Origin: Liolophura sinensis
Taxonomy: Eukaryota > Mollusca > Polyplacophora > Chitonida > Chitonidae
Reading direction: 5' to 3'
NCBI RefSeq assembly: GCF_032854445.1
Contig: NC_088300.1
Location: forward strand, 50,192,984 to 50,256,983
Length of the DNA stretch: 64,000 nucleotides
Shown here piece after piece: positions 35,287-47,816 of this stretch. The position numbers and the translations under genes are program-made. A model generated the notes under the pieces. It saw nothing but the letters and a program-made list of their open reading frames with translations. It searched no databases and had not been told where the DNA came from. The stretch's first letter is position 1. Each line of letters starts with the position of its first letter.

Positions 35287-36560
35287 CTACCAGAGTATCC
35301 AAGCCAATGAACAGGGCATTCTAGTGAAATGCACCCCACAAATGCTGTTCTCTCCAAAAAGAACGGGGTATCCAAGCGATTTAAGAGAGCATTCTGGTTA
35401 AATGTATCCCACAAATGCTATTCTCTCTACCAGCCAATGAACAGAGCATTCTGGTGAAAGGTATCCCACAAGTTCTATTCTCTCTAACAGAGCATCCAAG
35501 CCAATGAGCTGGGCATTCTGGTGAAATGTACCCCACAATTGTTATTCTCTCTAACAGAGTATCCAAGCGAATGAACAGAGCATTCTGCTAAAATGTACCC
35601 CACAAATGTTATTCTCTCTAACAGAGTATATAAGCGAATGAACAGAGCATTCTGGTGAAATGTACCCCACAAATGCTATTTTCCCTACCACAGTATCCAA
35701 GCGAAAGAACAGAGCATTCTGGTGAAATGTACCGCACAAATGTTATTCTCTCTAACAGTGTATCCATATGACTGAACAGAGAATTCTGGTGAAATGTACC
35801 GCACAAATGTTATTCTCTCTACCAGAGTATCCAAGCCAATGAACAGAACATTTTGGTGAAATGTATTGCACAAATCTTATTCTCTCTAACAGTGTATCCA
35901 TATGACCGAACAGGGAATTCTGCTGAAATGTATCGCACAAATGTTATTCTCTCTACAAGAGTATCTAAGCCAATTAACAGGGCATTCTGGTGAAATGTAC
36001 CCCATAACTGTTATTCTCTATAACAGAATATTTAAGCGAATGAACAGAGCATTCTGGTGCATTTTTGTGAAATTTACCCCGCAAATCATATTTTCTCTAA
36101 CAGAGTATCCAAGCGAATGAACAGGGCGTTCTTGTGAAATGTACCCCACAAATGCTATTTTCCCTGCCAGAGTATCCAAGCGAATGAACAGAGTATTCTG
36201 GTGAAATGTACCCCACAAATGCTGCTCTCTCTAACAGAGTATCCGGCGAATGAACAGAGTATTCTGGTGAAATGTACCCCACAAATGCTATTCTCCCTAC
36301 CAGACTATCAAAGCGAATGAACAGAGTATTCTGGTGAAATGTACCCCACAAATGCTGCTCTCTCTAACAGAGTATCCGGCGAATGAACAGAGTATTCTGG
36401 TGAAATGTACCCCACAAATGCTATTCTCCCTACCAGACTATCAAAGCGAATGAACAGAGAATTCTGGTGAAATGTGTCCCACAAACGTTAATCTCTCTAA
36501 CAGGGTATGCATATGACTGAACAGGGCATTCCGGTGAAATATGTATTCAATTATCATCAA
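35287..36560. repeat. Satellite block 2, right part: 67-bp unit
   Basis: Continues the 67-bp array after the LTR. Some copies carry GTATCCATATGACTGAACAG, an intermediate form linking it to the 73-bp block. A section at about 36190-36440 is itself duplicated with a period of about 134 bp (two units). Confidence 0.93.
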
Positions 36561-36959
36561 ACTAGTAATGCATCAAACGCTGTGTCACTTTATGTTGGTA
36601 AGAAATCGTTCATTTTCACTGTGCATATACATATTCCCTGTGTCTTAGGCCTGTATATCAATCCAACAATTTTAATAAATTTCCTATCTTATTGTGACTA
36701 CATCATGATGAATCTAAACAGGAAGCGCGTATCTCTGAAACTAAAACAAAGTATCTGAGAACCTCGAATTTGTTTCTAGACTAGTATAATTTCCCAGTTT
36801 TATAAGACATTAATAAGGCATAAAGAAAAATAAAGGCATAAGAAATCATAAAACTAGAATAAATGTCTGTTGTTTCCACATGTCATTTAACTGCTGGTAT
36901 ATGTGGCATGATAATAAAATCAAACAAGCATTTTTATGATCATCCAGAAATGTTTTCTT

Positions 36960-37225
36960 TCTCGAATCAGCAAGATCTGTCGCAAACAAGGTATGCTGCC
37001 TTCTGTCCTTTCAAACAAGCAAAACCTATCGTATTCTGACTGCTAAATAACCAAGATCTGTCGCATTTCGCCCCCTCAAACAAGCAAGTTTTTTGCACTA
37101 AGTTCTTTCGAACAAGCAAGACTTTTCTGACAATCAAGACTTCTCACACTCCGTCTACTGGAACAAGCAAGATTTTCCCATTCAAAAGGCTTGAACAAGA
37201 AAGGCCTGACACATTCCGCCTGCTC
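36960..37225. repeat. Degenerate repeat with AACAAGCAAGA motif
   Basis: Five to six loose copies of a unit of roughly 45-50 bp containing YAAACAAGCAAGAYYTKTCGC. It is strongly diverged. Confidence 0.6.
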
Positions 37226-38990
37226 GCTCTGTGCTCCTTACGATTCAACAACGAAGAGAACGCGTGCGTTTTGAGTCCTTTTTTTGTAAATTTGTTGTTT
37301 ATATCCAAATACATGCATTTAATCTTAATTATGATATTACTTATGAATATATCAAAAGTGTAAATATGATCAAAGCCAGGTTGAACACATTTGTTGACAA
37401 GACCAAATTCTAGCGGAAATTTATTTATAAAACATGTGTTACATCCTTATTTATAACATTATTACACAAAGACACATATACTAAGAGGTGGTCTCAAATA
37501 TCCACCTTACCAAAATTATTTTCAAGTGTCTTTTTCTGTTTAATGAAAAATCAAAAAACAAAAGTTTGAAGATCACATTTACAACTACCTTTTCACACTC
37601 TTTCACATTTTTATCTTTTTCTCCACCTTTAACATGATGTACCACTATGGGTATTGTAAAACACATAACCCGCTGTGTAAACGCGTACACAGAATGTTAT
37701 ATCTAAAATAAACACATTATACCGTTACGCTGTAACATTCTCTACAATCAAGAATGACGACCGGCTTTTGAAGGAGTAAAATATCTTTGACACAGGTGTT
37801 TCTGAATTTCTGATTTGAAAACCTAACATATACCCAAGTTGGTAAGGTGAGATATTTATAGACCAGTGACATATAATAAGTAGGATGTGTGTGTCTATAT
37901 ATCCTGATGAACAGCTTTTCGCAATAGTCACCATATATCAGTGAAAAATAACAAAATAAATTGCATGTTTACAAAACTTTTCGCAAATTAAATGACACCC
38001 ACATAGCTTACTAATTTGAAAAGTATATTGTGAGTCATTAAAAATACATTGATCTGTGACGTCCCCCTTAACCGCAGCTTTCAATCACGATCCAGATCTT
38101 TGCAATCGCTTATTTTTTGTGACCAGTAGGATTTGATACCTGTATGTTAGTCACTGAACTAAGTCAGTAAAGATGTGTTACTTTCGATTTCAACTTCCGC
38201 ATGTATCTCATAGACGAATAATGACAATAGACACTCTTAGTATCACGTGACTACACATCTGACCTAGACATACAGGCACTGGCTTACCGTTAACACAATA
38301 TCTGTATATACTGACTACATTGTCACAATAGGAAACAGAGCTAAATAATATCATCAACCATCAACCATATGATAAAGAGGAAATCATATCAAGGGTAAAC
38401 GAGTATACTATTGCATATTAGAGGCTGACTGGTGACAAAACTTACCGGTACTGTAACAGGCTGGTGGGCGAATTCCACTTTTTATTAAAATTTCGAACCG
38501 GAATGTTAACGTTTTGATGCCTTTAGAGGCCCAGAGATGTAGTCAGAAATCCTGGTACCTGGAAAGAGTCATCTGAGTCATGGCCGGATAATATGTGTCA
38601 CTCTGCAATGTAAGGTGTAATATAAAATTGTTTAATCTTATAAGTGTCATATAAGTGTTTTTCACATTGCCATATATTAAGCAGTTATCTCCGGAACTAT
38701 CCGATCACCTGTGTGTATGGAACTTCCTAAGTGGAGATAATTACAGCAAGGCCCGGTAACATGTGTACTGCACGACAGTATCTGATTCCACCCTCAAACG
38801 CCAAACATGATTAACGTGGTGAAAATCTGGAGGTGGGGCATGTTTTTGTTATTTTCATTTCTTCTTTTTTTGTAATTGTTATTTTTCCCGGTTTTATTTT
38901 GGTTTGTTTATTTGCAAACGTGACAACATTGGCAGTTAGAAATGGAAATTTCCCTTCTCTCTGTATTAAAAACTGTCTAGGGTGTCGGCA
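37226..38990. other. Upstream region of gene D
   Basis: AT-rich unique sequence. A T-rich hydrophobic frame at 38833-39063 has no start codon and overlaps the promoter of gene D; it is not a gene. Confidence 0.4.
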
Positions 38991-39027
38991 TATAAATGTC
39001 AGCAGGCCAGTGATCATTTCATCAGTT
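38991..39027 (+). promoter_or_regulatory. Core promoter of gene D: TATA box and initiator
   Basis: TATAAAT at 38991-38997 is followed by TCAGTT at 39022-39027, whose A is 33 bp from the first T of the TATA box. That spacing fits a TATA-plus-initiator promoter. The start codon is at 39099. Confidence 0.65.
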
Positions 39028-39098
39028 CAAACATCGATCAGAAATAGCCGGAGGATTATCTAAACCAATCCTTTATCTGGAAATTGTGAAGTTTAAAG

Positions 39099-42000
39099 AT
39101 GAATTTGCCGAGTGTTGTAGGTAAGCTGTCTACGATTCACGCTTCCATCACCCGAAAGCATTACGCTTCAGGGCTGATATTTCTACCATGTGTAATATCA
39201 GTTTAGACCTCTGGATAGTGGATATTGGTAATCAAAACACAATGTGGCTTACAAGATGGGGTCTTTTACATGGAGTTGTTCACATCTGAAGACGGTGTCT
39301 TTTACATATGTTGTTAGCATTGGAAGATGCACCTTGCACGACGTGGAATAATGTTAGAACTGGAACACCTGGAATAATGTTAGAACTGGAAGCTTGTCTA
39401 TCTTACATGTGTGTCTAACTTTGAAATCTATTGTAACTTACTTGGTGTTGTTAATATTGAAATTTGGCGTATCTTACCTGGCAGTGTTCTCATTGAAAGC
39501 TGGTGTATCTTACATGGCACTGTTCTCATTGAAAGCTGGTTTATCTTACATGGCATTGCTCCATTGAAATCTTTTGTATCTTAACATCTATTTTGTATCT
39601 GCTGTTAACATTTGAAATTTGGTATATCTTACACGGAGCTGTTAACATTGAAATCTGTTGTATCTTAAATGGAGCTGTTAACGTTTGAAAGTTGGTATAT
39701 CTTACACGGTGCTGGTAACTTTGAAATCTGGTGTATCTTGTACGGTGCTGGTAACATTGAAATCTGGTGTATCTTAGATGGAGCTGTTAACATTTGATAT
39801 CTGGTATATGAAATCTGGTGTACCTTACATCGAGCTGTTAACGTTGAAATCTGTTGTTTGTTACACGAAGCTGTTAACACCTAGTGTATCGTGTATCGTG
39901 TTGCTAACCTTGAAATATAGTATACATGTATGTTGCCGGGTGTTGTTGTGCATCTGATGAGATGTTGTTAACAATGGAACAAATTTTCTATTAATGGTGT
40001 TATTACCATTGGAACAAACTTTCTCTTAATGATGTTATTAACATTGGAACACACCTTCTCTTAATGGTGTTATTAGCACGGTAACACTCTTTCTCTTAAT
40101 GAATGTTATTGGTGTTATTAGCACTGTAACACTCTTTCTCTTAATGGTGTTATTAGCATTGGAAAAAATTTTCTCCTAATAATGTTATTAGCGTTGGAAC
40201 AAACTTTCTCTTAATGATTATTATCATTGGAACTCACCTTCTCTTAACGATGTTATTAGCACTGTAACACTCTTTCCTTTAATGTTGTTATTAGCACTGT
40301 AGCGCTCTTTCTGATAATGGTGTTATTAGTACTGTTACACACTTTCTCTTAATTGTGTTAATAGCACTGTAACTCTCTTTCTATTAATGGTGTTATTATA
40401 TTTCACTTATATGACGGTGGGGGAATTATGGTTGGAAGAAACCGGGCAAAGCACGGGGGAAACCCACGACCATCCGGAGGTTGAAGCCAGATCTTTCACG
40501 TACGACTAGAAAAAAAGGCAGGATGAGCTAGACTTGAACTCACAGCGGTCTCATTGATGAGAAGCTCTTAGGTCATTGTGCTGCGCTGAGAACACGCTTT
40601 CTCTCAGTGATGTTATTAGCATTGGAACACGCTTTATCTCAATAATATTGCTAGCATTGGAACACGCTTTCTCTCAGTGATGTTGGAACGTTTCGGTGGC
40701 TAATGGTAAGAGCTTCCGCCTCGAGTTCGGGACACCCAGGATCAAACCCAGGTTGGGGTCATACCAATGGCTTGTGGTACTTGTTGCTTCCTCGCTTGGT
40801 GCTCAGCACTGAGAGGTTAAAGCAAGGAAACAGGACTGTTTGGCTCGGTATCAGTGTAATGTGACTGGATCGGGTGTCATGTCTGGTGTCTTCGGCGTGA
40901 TACTTCAGTGGCGGCAGCACTTTGGCGGCATGGACTCGCCCTGCCACAAGGGTACGACGTTAAACCTTAAACCTTATGCATTCATTCATTCATTCTCAGT
41001 AAAGCAGAGGACATGCTTCCTCTCAGTGATGTTGTTAGCGCTGGAAAAGACTTTATTTCCGTTATGTTGTTAGCACTGGAACAGGCTTTATGCCAGCGTT
41101 GTCGGCATTGGAACACGCATTCTGTCAGTGATGCTATTGGCATTCGGACATGCTTTATCTTAAGAAGGAAGAGACTAAGAAGAGAACATAAACACTCATC
41201 TTCAGTCTTCATTGATTGTCAATGTAATCTTTTTGTTTTCCCACAGTGCTTTGTTTTGCCTTGTCGCATCTGACGGAGAGTGAAGGGAAGCCCAGCAAGT
41301 ACACGTCGTATACCCTCCCACAGCTCTGCGACAGTAAACAGACTCATACGAAACCCTTCAATGAAACCACGTTTAAAATGTGTACATTTAGGAAGATTTT
41401 AAACAAATTGAAAAGGACAGCGTCTGCCATCGGAGTAAGTGATACCTTAACCTCCCTTTAGCTATTGTAAACATTCAGTTGTTATTCACATACCAGTATA
41501 AGCTGTGTCAATACCGTGGGGCCCTCCGGTGTAAAATACATTGTTTCTCACCTCTGTAGAACTTCATCTACGGTATCAAAGACACTGTTTCTCACTTCTG
41601 TAAGCCTTCGGGTATAACGACCCCTGTTTCTCACTTCTGTAGCCCCCAGTTATTACACAAACTGTCGCGCTGTCTTATAGTTGTCGAATACCACCCCTCT
41701 TACACTAATGTGACGTGCATGTCCTCGCATGTGACGTGCAAGTCCACGCATCACCCTGGGAAATTTTGTCATTATCTTTTCATCGTTTTTTTCTTACTCC
41801 GGACACTTCTGATCTCTCCACTCATAAAATTGTTTTTAAAAAATCCATTATATCGTTCCACGTTTGATGCTTCTACCGGCAAGGTCCTAAAGCTGTAACT
41901 TTGACATGATTTCTTGAATGTGAGAGAATATCCTCGGCTATTTGTTTATTTATTGTTTATTTATTCTCCCTTTCAGTGTGCTAATTATATGGGGACTAAT

Positions 42001-42477
42001 GAGGTAAGTCATCTGTTATTTTTACAGAGCACTACAGAGCGTATACAAATATCTAAACTAAATATACAAACAAGGTAGATCTGTTTAAAAACAAGACAAC
42101 AAGTTTAAACACGATTTGAATTTGTTTCCATTTATTTACTGAAGGTACACCGTATATATGGACTACCTAGTTCCAGACACCACTGGGTCTATAGCTTTGT
42201 ACAACAGAGAATTAAACAGGTAAAAAAATAACACATCACTGAAAATTATTTTTAAAATGTTTTTCAAATGTTATAATTTTATAAATGTTATCAATGTCAC
42301 TTTATCTGCAGGGAAGATCGAGGGAATTTAAAAAGTCCATCAAACTGCTTAATGGAAATGTAAGTATTCACTTCATTGTAGTCGGTTGTGTTCGTCTAAA
42401 GTCTAATCATTGCCGTTTCCAATAGTTTTGAAATAAATGGTAACATTTTTAAAAATGATTTGTAATGCGCTATAGCT

Positions 42478-42508
<31 letters not shown>

Positions 42509-43157
42509 GCTGTATAGCAAAGGTAACCTTTTCTCCACCAAGTTTTGCATTTTTCACAACTATAGTTCAGTGCGTGATAAGAAACAGTGTTTGTCCATCG
42601 AGATTCCAGAAGTCACGTGACTAATTCTCTTTTCTTTTGTTTTTGTTTGGGTCTTCTTTCAGAGCAATATGGAATGTTTGCTTAAAGACATCCAAAAGAT
42701 GCTGTGCACCTATCACAGCATATGGCTTGAATTAGACACAAAGTGGAAGCAGTCGATAGAAGATAAGCCCAACAGAGAAAAAGGAACTCAAAGGGATACC
42801 ATGCGAATTACATTATTAAATGCACTGTGTGTGTTAGAACAACAAGGTATATTCTCAGGTACATGCAATGTGAGCAAGGAGCTGCTAGACATCAACAAAG
42901 GCGACGTCTGTATTAAGCAAGATTCTCGAAAGAAGGAAATGATCGAGTATCTAAAAAAAGCAATAAAAAAGCTCAGAAAAATTGAAAAGAGAGGTGGTAA
43001 GAAAGGTGGTAAAAGGGTTAAAAGGAGAAGGGCTAAGACAAGGAATTCTAAAAACCGAAAACGAAATCGATGTAAGAGGAAAAGGAATTTAAGAAAAAAA
43101 AAAACAATCGGACGTCAGGCGGAAAAAAAATTAAGAAACAAGAAAATGAAATCGTAG
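39099..43157 (+). CDS. Gene D: predicted secreted helical cytokine-like protein with basic tail (subfamily 2)
   Basis: Exons 39099-39120, 41247-41434, 41977-42003, 42145-42219, 42312-42359 and 42663-43157 give 284 residues; intron phases are 1, 0, 0, 0, 0. The signal peptide MNLPSVVVLCFALSHLTES is split after codon 7. Exon 2 carries Cys residues, an NET site and the start of a helix (CTFRKILNKLKRTASAIG). Exon 3 is a 9-codon microexon with strong splice sites. Exons 4-6 carry further amphipathic segments (VQQRIKQ, REFKKSIKLLNGN, LLKDIQKMLCTYHSIWLELD), then ITLLNALCVLEQQG and MIEYLKKAIKKLRKI. From about residue 229 the protein is a Lys/Arg tail, with possible basic cleavage sites such as KRVKRRR. 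Gene E is its paralogue: LLNALC matches LLHTLC and both have the tail. The helical, secreted, phase-1-0-0 design suggests a cytokine; the tail suggests binding to sulphated glycans. Both are inferred. Intron 1 is filled with minisatellites and SINEs. Confidence 0.85.
39235..39955. repeat. 36-bp minisatellite I, in intron 1 of gene D
   Basis: About 18 degenerate copies of a unit like TTGAAATCTGGTGTATCTTA, CATGGAGCTGTTAACA. A minus-strand frame through it is a by-product. Confidence 0.9.
40400..40590 (-). mobile_element. tRNA-derived SINE inside minisatellite II
   Basis: Minus-strand copy, truncated at both ends: it starts at ATTTCACTTATATGACGGTG and ends in the tRNA-like head near GTGCTGCGCTGA. 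Confidence 0.85.
40690..40997 (+). mobile_element. Second SINE type inside minisatellite II
   Basis: tRNA-like head (GTTTCGGTGGCTAATGGTAA; box-B-like GGATCAAACCC), then CTTCCTCGCTTGGTGCTCAG, TATCAGTGTAATGTGACTGG and the end block TACGACGTTAAACCTTAAAC with a CATT repeat tail. Its internal frames are not genes. Confidence 0.88.
42480..42508. repeat. (TA)n microsatellite
   Basis: About 14 TA units in intron 5 of gene D. Confidence 0.95.
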
Positions 43158-45465
43158 TGCTTCCAGGCGAAGGCCTTGCGACGTATTCATAATCATATCT
43201 CGAAATCATCATGCATCAGTTCAGTGTTTATTCTACAATATTTTGTTCAAATGTGTACACATCAATCCATTATCACTGACAATAGTCTAAAAGTCTATAC
43301 TCAAAAGAGGAATGCCAAAGAAAAATGCAAAACGCTCCAATTATTTATACGGGTGTATCGTATGGTTTGTAAGTGATATAAATGCAAAGAAAATGTCATA
43401 CAGTTCTATAGCGACGTGTTTGGAATGATGATTTCAAGCAGTAATGTATTCAATATGTTACCAGGTAAAGACCATGCATGGTCTTTCTATGATTGGAATT
43501 TCTTTTCAGTGACACGCACATTTTGAATTGGGTCACAGTTGTAAAGGCACATTTTATATTTATATTTACGCTGTGGGATGAAGAATTTAATGTTGTGGCT
43601 CTCGTCATGCGTCCATGCCTACATAGATACTGTATCCATGGACTGACTTTCTCTTATTCAGATATATTAGCAGGCTTATATTGTTTATTTATCTATGTAT
43701 TTGATTGGTATTTAATGAAATATACTCCAGACTTCTTAAATTATACGATAAAGCTCAGGGTCATCGCTGGTATAAAGTGGGTTCTCCGCAGAACCACCAC
43801 CCTTATATATTAGAGTACAATCATCAACGGCAAAGAAAAAAAAAGAGAAAAATGTATGTTACAAATGCGGTATTTAAATTTGAAACCCACCGTGAATAGA
43901 TATGAAAGAGTTGTTTTTGTTTATGAAACAATTCATTAGGTAAAAGAAAGTAACACAAAATGTGTGTTTTAATTTTAAGCTCAAGCGTTCATTTTGAAAT
44001 GCCATGGTTGTGCATTATATATTATACGGGCACATTTCAATTCGTCCGTCTTTATACTGCTTTTTTAAAGGACTTCCTCTGTTTATATATTTATACTTAA
44101 AAGGCATACACTTTAAAATTTGATGTTTATGACTTCCTTTATTTATATGCATTGCTTTTATATGTGCTGCTTTTAAATGAATTCCTCTATTTATATATTT
44201 ATATTTAAAAAGCGTACACTTTAAAATTTGATGTTTATGACTTCCTTCATTTATGTGTATTTATATTTAAAATTTTATATTTTATATGTATTTATATTAT
44301 ATAAAAGGGATAAAAGTTCCTGATTGTGAAGTTTTCATCAGATTTTAATATTTTCCTAATAAAACCTTTGACAATAAATATATGACGTATTGAGTTTTTA
44401 CGATTCACAGAATCTGTAGTGCGTTTAAATATTCTTAATGGTGAGTTATAGAATGTATCGGTTCTGGATGATTTAACCACTCAGGGTCAAAACATAAATT
44501 GTGTTCTTATCATATGAAAAACTTATGGTAAAGCCCTCTACTGCCAGTATCTAATTTATTTGGGCGAATTGACAACGTTCAAAAGTGGCTTAAGTTGTCC
44601 AAAGTTGAAATCATATAAAAATATACAGTCACCCGTATGACTTGTAAATAAATTTGTTATATATCTCTCATTAGCTTGTAGCTCATTAATATGTAGAAGT
44701 CCGGTGAGATCAAATTTAGAACGTATGAGACGGTTCGTCGTCGATCTTATGTCAGATACTGGGTCATCCATGCATGCAGGTTTTGTTCGATTTCCTACAC
44801 CCATAAAACGGCCATGCTCCTTATGCGGCCCATGTGCTCTCTACGCTCGCTTTGCAACACTGTCACCACTAGGAAAAAGCTTGAGCGTTGGAACCTGTGC
44901 TGTCCTGAGGCGGCTCTATATATAATCCACATTCATAAAGTTGTTTAAGCTGATGGTTAGAATAAAGTTGCGCATACTTTAGATAAAGAGTTGCATATCA
45001 GTCAAGCGTTAATAGAAACAAATGTTGGAATTCCAATCCCTCGCTGTCTCATCTTCACTGACCTTGGCGTTGTTCAAAAATATCTGTACAGAGTGTGCTT
45101 ATGCTGGCTGGGGTGTATATCGAAAGTAACGAGCGGCGCATGCGCTGTATGTTGAATGAAACCTGACTTGCTTGACGTATACTGTATATCGAGGATCTTG
45201 TGATTACAAATTAGATTCCAATGATATTTTGACTACAGCTTGTATTTCACAGGCTTGACTTAGCAATATCATAGCGAGAACATGTTTAAACCAGAAAACA
45301 ATGAAAATCAAATAAAACAGACGGACATGTCTGAATTAAGTGAACCACAACATTTTATATTATGTCATCTAAAATAGGACCTACAAGACATGAACATGGT
45401 TTTTTATTATATTTGCTTGAGGTTGCAACCTGAGATTAAGAGATGTCTACCTTAATTCCAGATCG
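43158..45465. other. Intergenic 3' of gene D
   Basis: AT-rich. A SINE-like remnant may lie at about 43680-43740 (TATTTGATTGGTATTTAATG). An AT-rich direct repeat of about 120 bp in two copies is at 44065-44290, sharing ACACTTTAAAATTTGATGTT. No gene seen. Confidence 0.45.
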
Positions 45466-45469
45466 TATT

Positions 45470-45709
45470 GGCCTCCGTGGCTCAGTCGGTTAGCTCGCTA
45501 GCGCAGCGTAATGACCCAGAAGCCTCTCACCAGTGCGGTCGCTGTGAGTTCAAGTCCAGCTCATGCTGGCTTCCTCTCCCACCGTAAGTGGGAAGGTCTG
45601 ACAGCAACCTGCCAATGGTCGTGGGTTTCCCCCTGGCTGTGCGCGGTTTCCACCCACCATAATGCTGAATACGGCGTAAAACATCAATCAAATAAATAAA
45701 TAAATAAAT
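45470..45709 (+). mobile_element. tRNA-derived SINE with internal deletion
   Basis: Plus-strand copy with a complete head (GGCCTCCGTGGCTCAGTCGG) and an AAAT tail. About 30 bp of the body (the CCGCCGTCGTATAAGTGAAA region) are missing between ATGCTG and AATACGGCG. Flanking duplication is TAATTCCAGATC (45453-45464) and TAATCCCAGATC (45710-45721). Confidence 0.92.
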
Positions 45710-45721
45710 TAATCCCAGATC

Positions 45722-46948
45722 CAACAGAATATAACGTCCTTACCTCTTTTAGCCAGTTTTCTGTGTAATATAAAAAAAAATTTAAAAAAAAAAGGATTAT
45801 GGGGGTAAGGCGGTAAGGCCGGGCTTTGATCCATCGCTGAAACAGATCGTCATGTCTGCCTTAGCTGTCAATCATCGGATGACCACAGACTGAAAAATGG
45901 GTTATCAGACAATCGGGTGTTTAGGAGTATGTATTGAAGACATGTATTTTTGGACAACTTCGTGGATTTGCTATATAATCACTACACCACAGTCGGAAGA
46001 TAGCTACAAGACAGCATTTATATCTTTATTAAAACGAAGGACAAGTTGTTTCATTTAACCACAAAGTAAATCTGGTCCCAAAAACACTTCTTGAACAAAG
46101 ATTTAGATATGCAAATCCATGCAGTGCAAATAGTGTTCGGGATGCAACTTCTTTCGTCAAAACCCCAGAAGCAAATTGACCGAAATGAACACTGGGGCAT
46201 TTTCCGTTGGTTGTAACATTTACAAAAATTGAAAACTTTTGAATACATTATACATGTATGTACACTCACTTACACAGATGTACACTCACGTACACACATG
46301 TACACGCACTTACACACATGTCCACTCATATACTATGTGGTTTAAAGTCGTCAGATAAAAAAGGAATGAAAATATTATTTTTTGACGAATTTGATGTGTC
46401 AGCAATAAACCTTAATTTAATGTTGAAACATTAGGGCTTCAGGCGTACAATTATTGATGTCCGGCAGTGGCTGAATTTCGCCATGGAGCCATTGAGACTG
46501 AACGGACATTGTGACATTGGAAAATTTATAAAACTCCAGATGACGATATATGCCTGCACATTTTAAATGTGTACTATGACCTTCAGCCAATCACGACAAT
46601 GGCCACTCATGACTGATGAGAATGAATGCATGACGTTTACACCTACAGCCAATCGCGTTGACACAAATAGTTGGGTATTGTTGACACCATTCACATCCCT
46701 GTTGTTGTGGCCTATCACAGGTTAGTGATTACGCACTGAGTCACTTATTACTACGGCTAAAGTGCTCAGTCATTCAGCCTATGTACGCAGCGACAGGGTG
46801 ATTGGATTGAACATCATCGGAATTAAGTTTTTTTTTTCGCCAACGATCACAAGTAGTTTCCGTCAGAATACATACAAAATATAAGTAAATACTTATAAAT
46901 GTAAGTGATGTACATCACAGTCCTAAAAGAATATTCAAACAACGTTTT
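45722..46948. other. Intergenic with a short CAC-rich tandem repeat
   Basis: At 46255-46330 there are about four copies of a 20-bp unit like ATGTACACTCACTTACACAC. No gene seen otherwise. Confidence 0.45.
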
Positions 46949-47013
46949 TGATTTATTTATTTATTTGTTTGATTGGTGTTTTACGCCGTACTCAAGAATA
47001 TTTCACTTATAAT
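46949..47013 (-). mobile_element. SINE 3'-end fragment, with further remnants to about 47275
   Basis: Tail and first body block only (TTGATTGGTGTTTTACGCCG through ATTTCACTTATA). Two more diverged remnants follow: CAACTCAAGAATTTTTCACT near 47076 and TTCACGCTGTATTCAAGG near 47200. This looks like a small pile-up of SINE ends. Confidence 0.8.
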
Positions 47014-47670
47014 GCCTCTGTTATATTAATATGTCAATTTGCTTCATTCATATATTTATTTACATATTTATTGTTCAACTCAAGAATTTTTCACTTACAG
47101 GATGCTAGCCATGCAGTTTTAAGGGCGGAGGAAACCAGAGTGAACAATACAGTGTTTATATGTCAAAACTTAAAATTAGTTATTTATTTATTTGTTCATT
47201 TCACGCTGTATTCAAGGAAAATTGCATTTATTTCACTGGTCTGCCCTAGCACCCTAACCACTAGTCCACAGGCCTAACTTGAAATGAAATTTATACTGTT
47301 TTTTTTAATTATAAAATCCAAAATTGTGCAAACACCTGTTATGATCAGTTCAACTTAAGAGTTTTAAACATCGGTCCAGTCGTCTAAACAGTCGCTCTGC
47401 TTGCAGACATCTCACCTATCATCAAGTAAGCCCCTTGCTCGAATCCAACTCTAAGTCTTTTAATTTGAGCTTTCACGTCAGTAGCTTTTTCTGGGGTTAC
47501 TTTCACAGAAGCCTGTATAGATTCTTCTTCAAATAAACCTGTGTTTTACGATCCATCCTTGTTGCACGCATGTGTGCGGATTATCGAATTTAACCAAATC
47601 AATAAATCGTTCACTGCACTGACTGTAAATTTCAGTTACCTGGTTTGTATCGGGTCAACATCATTATTTC

Positions 47671-47722
47671 GATACAAGGGATATGTGATACAAGGGATAT
47701 GTGATACAAGGGATATGTGATT
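47671..47722. repeat. 17-bp tandem repeat, 3 copies
   Basis: Three perfect copies of GATACAAGGGATATGTG. Confidence 0.95.
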
Positions 47723-47816
47723 TATCAGTGCATCATGTGACACAGACCTCTACTTCGCGTAAATAGCGAATAAAAAAGAATTCGTCCGAAAAACGTATTA
47801 AGTCTTGAAACAGGGT

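Larger units (their letters stand above)
39956..41165. repeat. 36-bp minisatellite II, in intron 1 of gene D, split by two SINEs
   Basis: Copies of a unit like TCTCTTAATGGTGTTATTAG, CACTGTAACACTCTTT run from 39956 to 40399 and continue at 40590-40690 and 40998-41165. Its TGTTATTAACATTGGAA block resembles minisatellite I, so the two arrays are probably related. Confidence 0.9.

Noticed and set aside
33964-36351. Many overlapping minus-strand frames of about 62 codons offset by 67 bp
   Set aside because: They are the same satellite unit read in successive frames.
38833-39063. Hydrophobic 76-codon frame before gene D, at first taken as a signal-peptide exon
   Set aside because: It has no ATG or acceptor, its hydrophobicity comes from a T-rich tract, and it overlaps the TATA box and leader of gene D.
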